Origin: Arenibacter sp040216555
GTDB lineage: Bacteria; Bacteroidota; Bacteroidia; Flavobacteriales; Flavobacteriaceae
Direction of reading: 5' to 3'
DNA length: 64,000 bases
Assembly (NCBI GenBank): GCA_040216555.1
Contig: JAVJOW010000020.1
Span: 283,720-347,719, forward strand
This document shows, one piece after another, positions 61,839 through 64,000 of the stretch. The number at the start of each line of letters is the position of its first letter. Position 1 is the first letter of the stretch. Below the pieces are notes generated by a model. That model had not been told where the DNA came from. It searched no databases and saw only the letters and a program-made list of their open reading frames with translations. Both the position numbers and the translations under genes were made by a program.

Positions 61839-63041
61839 TCAGTCTTTAAAGACAGGTGTTTTGGCAAGCTCGATCAGTCCGTCCTTGGGTTCCTTGAGAT
61901 AACGATTGGAGCGTAAATATCTATTGAGATTGTACTCGTCAAAATTTGGGGCATCTTTGTCCACACTACTTATATGTACCCTTCCTGCAGAATGGATGAA
62001 TTCGTTGTTCCCTATCCACATTCCAACATGGATTACACGTTCCTTGGTAGAATCTGTTGCCGGTTTTCCAAAAAACAATAAATCTCCCGGCTCCAACTTA
62101 TCAAAATCCTTTACCACATCTATCTCCTTGCCCGTATGTATTTGCTGGGAAGCGTCCCTTGGTAGGACAATACCGTTTAGAAAATAAATAGTTTTGGTAA
62201 AACCACTACAATCTACTCCTTTGGTAGAGGTACCCCCCCATAAATAAGGAACTCCCATTAAGGTTTTGGAAGTACTTACCAAGGATTCCTGACTGGGATC
62301 CAATGCCGCCAACCAAGATTCATAATCCATAGATGCTGTTTTGGAAACATAAGCCTTTCTTCCATCTGGAAAAGCCACATAATAAAAATCCTTTTCTTCT
62401 CCTATTCGTTCCAAAACACCTCCTGCAACCATATCGGAAATAACTTGGCTATCTGTATTAGGTTCTGTATAAGCATGACCTATAGTATTGGTGTATATAA
62501 CTTTAGGAGTAGATTTCCACTGCGTGAACTTTTCTGCTGATAATGGCCTTATACCTCCCCTATCTACCCACGACAAGTATTTATCCGGAGTCTGAATCAA
62601 ATACCAGTCATCTTCTTCCTTAAAAATCTTGACAGGAGTCCCCAAGGTAGCCTGGGTAACCAATTCCGATGAATGTGCAGGTTTACCACGTAAATTGGCC
62701 ACTGATATTGTAATAAGACCTTGGGTATAACCATTTAAATTGGATGCAGGCAATAATTGAATGCTATCTATATAGTATATTTTTTGCTCAGCCAGCATTT
62801 GCTTAAAGTTGGCAACGGCCTCGGGTAGGTTGGACTCTCCCTTAAGAATGGTTTCATTACCCTTCCTAACATATTCCATATTAAACAAGGCTACCCTTTT
62901 GTCAGGGGCAAATTCCTGTTTTACTTCTTCCATCATCGTGTTGATGGTAAGCTCATCCTTACCAAGCCTTTGTTCACAGGATATGAATAGAATAACTCCT
63001 GTAATTAATATATAGTTTATTCCTTTTCGGCAGCGATTCAT
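61839..63041 (-). CDS. NlpC/P60 lipoprotein with SH3-type domains, YkfC-like
   Basis: The 400-residue protein has a lipobox (LFISC), an N-terminal region with no known fold, two SH3-like domains (about 115-245) and an NlpC/P60 cysteine peptidase domain: GVDCSGFTKTI (catalytic Cys) and VIHVGMWIGNNEFIHSAG (His). The arrangement matches gamma-D-glutamyl-L-diamino acid endopeptidases that process murein peptides. It is cell-envelope bound and not linked to the sugar operon it faces. Confidence 0.9.
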   Translation of the reverse strand: MNRCRKGINYILITGVILFISCEQRLGKDELTINTMMEEVKQEFAPDKRVALFNMEYVRKGNETILKGESNLPEAVANFKQMLAEQKIYYIDSIQLLPASNLNGYTQGLITISVANLRGKPAHSSELVTQATLGTPVKIFKEEDDWYLIQTPDKYLSWVDRGGIRPLSAEKFTQWKSTPKVIYTNTIGHAYTEPNTDSQVISDMVAGGVLERIGEEKDFYYVAFPDGRKAYVSKTASMDYESWLAALDPSQESLVSTSKTLMGVPYLWGGTSTKGVDCSGFTKTIYFLNGIVLPRDASQQIHTGKEIDVVKDFDKLEPGDLLFFGKPATDSTKERVIHVGMWIGNNEFIHSAGRVHISSVDKDAPNFDEYNLNRYLRSNRYLKEPKDGLIELAKTPVFKD

Positions 63042-63383
63042 TAAAAAAATCTATGATTGTTAATACAAAATCTCATTTGGAACTTGGAAAATTATAAAAA
63101 TTTAAGGAATACGTGACAGCTCCGTTATAAAATACAATTTATTCCCTGGTTTTTTAGGAACTGGTATCCAAAAAAATCTAATAAAATATAGTTCAATAAA
63201 TTGGGGGACTTATTAAAATTGCTTTTCCTGATACCAATTAAAAAATCCACAATAAATAGCAATTGTCTTGAATTAAAATAGAATCGTTTCCTTAATACCC
63301 AGTAATTTGTTAAAATACACTTAAATAACTGTTAATCAGCGTATATATTTGCTTTTAATCGAATTTTTTTATAGATTACGATT
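63042..63383. other. 342-base divergent intergenic region with promoter
   Basis: TATATTTG at 63344-63351 (plus) is an exact -7 element about 33 bases before the small hypothetical gene, with GTTAATC about ten bases further upstream in place of TTG. For the NlpC/P60 gene on the minus strand no exact element is visible. Nothing else stands out in this AT-rich stretch. Confidence 0.5.
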
Positions 63384-63758
63384 ATGATAAAAATTGAAAA
63401 ATCAGCAAACGAGGAGTTTCTAAAGAAGTCCATTTCCCACTTGGAAGCGCACGGTTTTGAAAAAATCAAGGCGGACATTGAAGGTTATGATTGTCCAAAA
63501 TCCTATTTAAAAAAAGGCAGCGACACCAAAATTACCCCGGATATTGTAGCCTTGAAAAATGGTAAAAAATATTATTTCGAGATTAGTTTAAAATCCGAAA
63601 GACCATTATTGCTGAAATCCAAATGGTTGTTTTTGGATACCCTAAGCCGGATGAATTCCAATCGTTTCAAAATTATCACCACTAAAGGACACTATAAATT
63701 TACCGATAATATGTTGGAGGATATCAATTTAAGTGATAAAACACCTATCAAAATATAA
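63384..63758 (+). CDS. Small conserved-type protein, possibly PD-(D/E)XK-like
   Basis: The 124-residue protein is basic and soluble, with helix-strand alternation. The segment TPDIVALKNGKKYYFEISLKSE resembles the PD...ExK core of restriction-endonuclease-like folds, though the ExK spacing (EISLK) is not canonical. An N-terminal helix precedes it, as in such folds. I do not recognise the family and cannot say whether it cleaves DNA. It stands alone between its own promoter and a strong terminator, so it is probably a single-gene transcript. Confidence 0.75.
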   Translation: MIKIEKSANEEFLKKSISHLEAHGFEKIKADIEGYDCPKSYLKKGSDTKITPDIVALKNGKKYYFEISLKSERPLLLKSKWLFLDTLSRMNSNRFKIITTKGHYKFTDNMLEDINLSDKTPIKI

Positions 63759-63786
63759 ATTGGAACATTAATATCATTATACATTG

Positions 63787-63813
63787 AGAGCTGTATTTTA
63801 CAGCTCTTTTTTT
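63787..63813 (+). terminator. Intrinsic terminator of the small hypothetical gene
   Basis: AGAGCTGTA (63787-63795) pairs perfectly with TACAGCTCT (63799-63807) around a three-base loop, and seven T's run to 63813. It begins 29 bases after the stop of the 63384 gene. Confidence 0.92.
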
Positions 63814-63841
63814 ATGTTTTAAATTTCGGAAAGTAAATAAT

Positions 63842-63862
63842 CCCCGGGGCAAGCCCACGGGG
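63842..63862. repeat. GC-rich REP-like hairpin
   Basis: CCCCGGGG-CAAG-CCCACGGGG folds into an eight-pair hairpin with one bulged A and a CAAG loop. Its GGGCAAGCCC core is the same as at 32417-32436. It lies 15 bases beyond the 3' end of the partial gene at 63877. Confidence 0.6.
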
Positions 63863-63876
63863 CATTATTATATATT

Positions 63877-64000
63877 TCAAAACAACCTCAATTGACCATC
63901 CTTATGTAAGACTTCATACTCCTTTTCCTTTCCTTGGTTCTTCTCGTACTCCGCAATAGTCTTTTCATTACCATGGCGACTCACTGAGTTGATATAAAAT
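63877..64000 (-). CDS. 3' end of an unidentified gene (possibly transposase-like)
   Basis: The minus strand is open from the window edge to a TGA at 63879-63877, giving 40 C-terminal residues. The tail is charged and hydrophilic (SRHGNEKTIAEYEKNQGK) and ends DGQLRLF. I half-recognise this ending from Bacteroidota transposase-like proteins of the Y1/IS200 type but cannot support the assignment from so little sequence. The REP-like hairpin just downstream would fit a REP-associated transposase. Confidence 0.4.
   Translation of the reverse strand, partial: FYINSVSRHGNEKTIAEYEKNQGKEKEYEVLHKDGQLRLF

Noticed and set aside
1..64000. CRISPR array, prophage, complete insertion sequence or SusC/SusD locus
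   Set aside because: No regular spacer-repeat array, no phage genes, no full transposase with terminal repeats and no SusD-type gene were seen.

Overview
The window looks like the chromosome of a marine member of the Flavobacteriaceae (Bacteroidota), close to the Zobellia/Arenibacter/Maribacter type. The signs are AT-rich DNA, promoters with the Bacteroidota -7 element TAnnTTTG, few Shine-Dalgarno sites, many SPII lipoproteins, and familiar flavobacterial gene sets (rbfA followed by a LolC/E-like permease, lepA, rnpA followed by a CtpA-like protease). This is inferred from gene content, not from a database match.

Layout. (1) 1-8.2 kb, all minus: a TetR-controlled efflux operon, TetR - TolC - HlyD lipoprotein - small membrane protein - lipoprotein - two ABC ATPases - two ABC-2 permeases - LOG-family protein cut by the left edge. 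It resembles E. coli ybhGFSR with the fused YbhF ATPase split in two. (2) 8.4-10.2 kb, minus: rhodanese, metal-binding HMA protein and a c-type cytochrome lipoprotein. (3) 10.6-18.0 kb, plus: a secreted carbohydrate-related unit with an (alpha/alpha)-barrel-like protein, an FGE-fold protein, a GH20-related lipoprotein, two DHDPS-family aldolases and a Gfo/Idh/MocA oxidoreductase. (4) 18.0-26.0 kb, minus: a set in which nearly every enzyme carries an export signal: cytochrome c dehydrogenase, SnoaL-like protein, RraA-type aldolase, Tat-exported SelA-like PLP enzyme, Tat-exported RidA and SMP-30 lactonase, plus a BASS transporter. I read this as a candidate extracytoplasmic route for an amino-sugar acid. 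(5) 26.5-54 kb, mixed housekeeping: a CAU tRNA, methylmalonyl-CoA epimerase, rbfA, LolC-like permease, dusB, an Lgt-like/Tes-like pair, a TonB-type outer membrane protein, lepA, a sodium symporter, two divergent cation/proton antiporters, peptidases, a GCS2-CBS/AstE-like pair, rnpA, CtpA and a NagX-like acyltransferase. (6) 54.0-61.8 kb, plus: a second sugar-acid unit (SGNH hydrolase, PQQ-type dehydrogenase, Gfo/Idh/MocA, galactonate dehydratase, GntP symporter, SMP-30 lactonase). (7) 61.8-64 kb: an NlpC/P60 lipoprotein, a small hypothetical protein, a strong terminator, a REP-like hairpin and the 3' end of an unidentified gene.

Regions 3, 4 and 6 form one theme: oxidation of sugars outside the cytoplasm by cytochrome- or PQQ-linked dehydrogenases, lactone opening by SMP-30 proteins, uptake by BASS or GntP carriers, and dehydration or aldol cleavage by DgoD, DHDPS-family and RraA-family enzymes. 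No local transcription factor, SusC/SusD pair or sugar kinase accompanies them. The two observations I rate highest are the exported amino-acid-type lyase/RidA/aldolase chain in region 4 and the pairing of an Lgt paralogue, lacking the key histidine, with a radical SAM protein resembling archaeal tetraether synthase.
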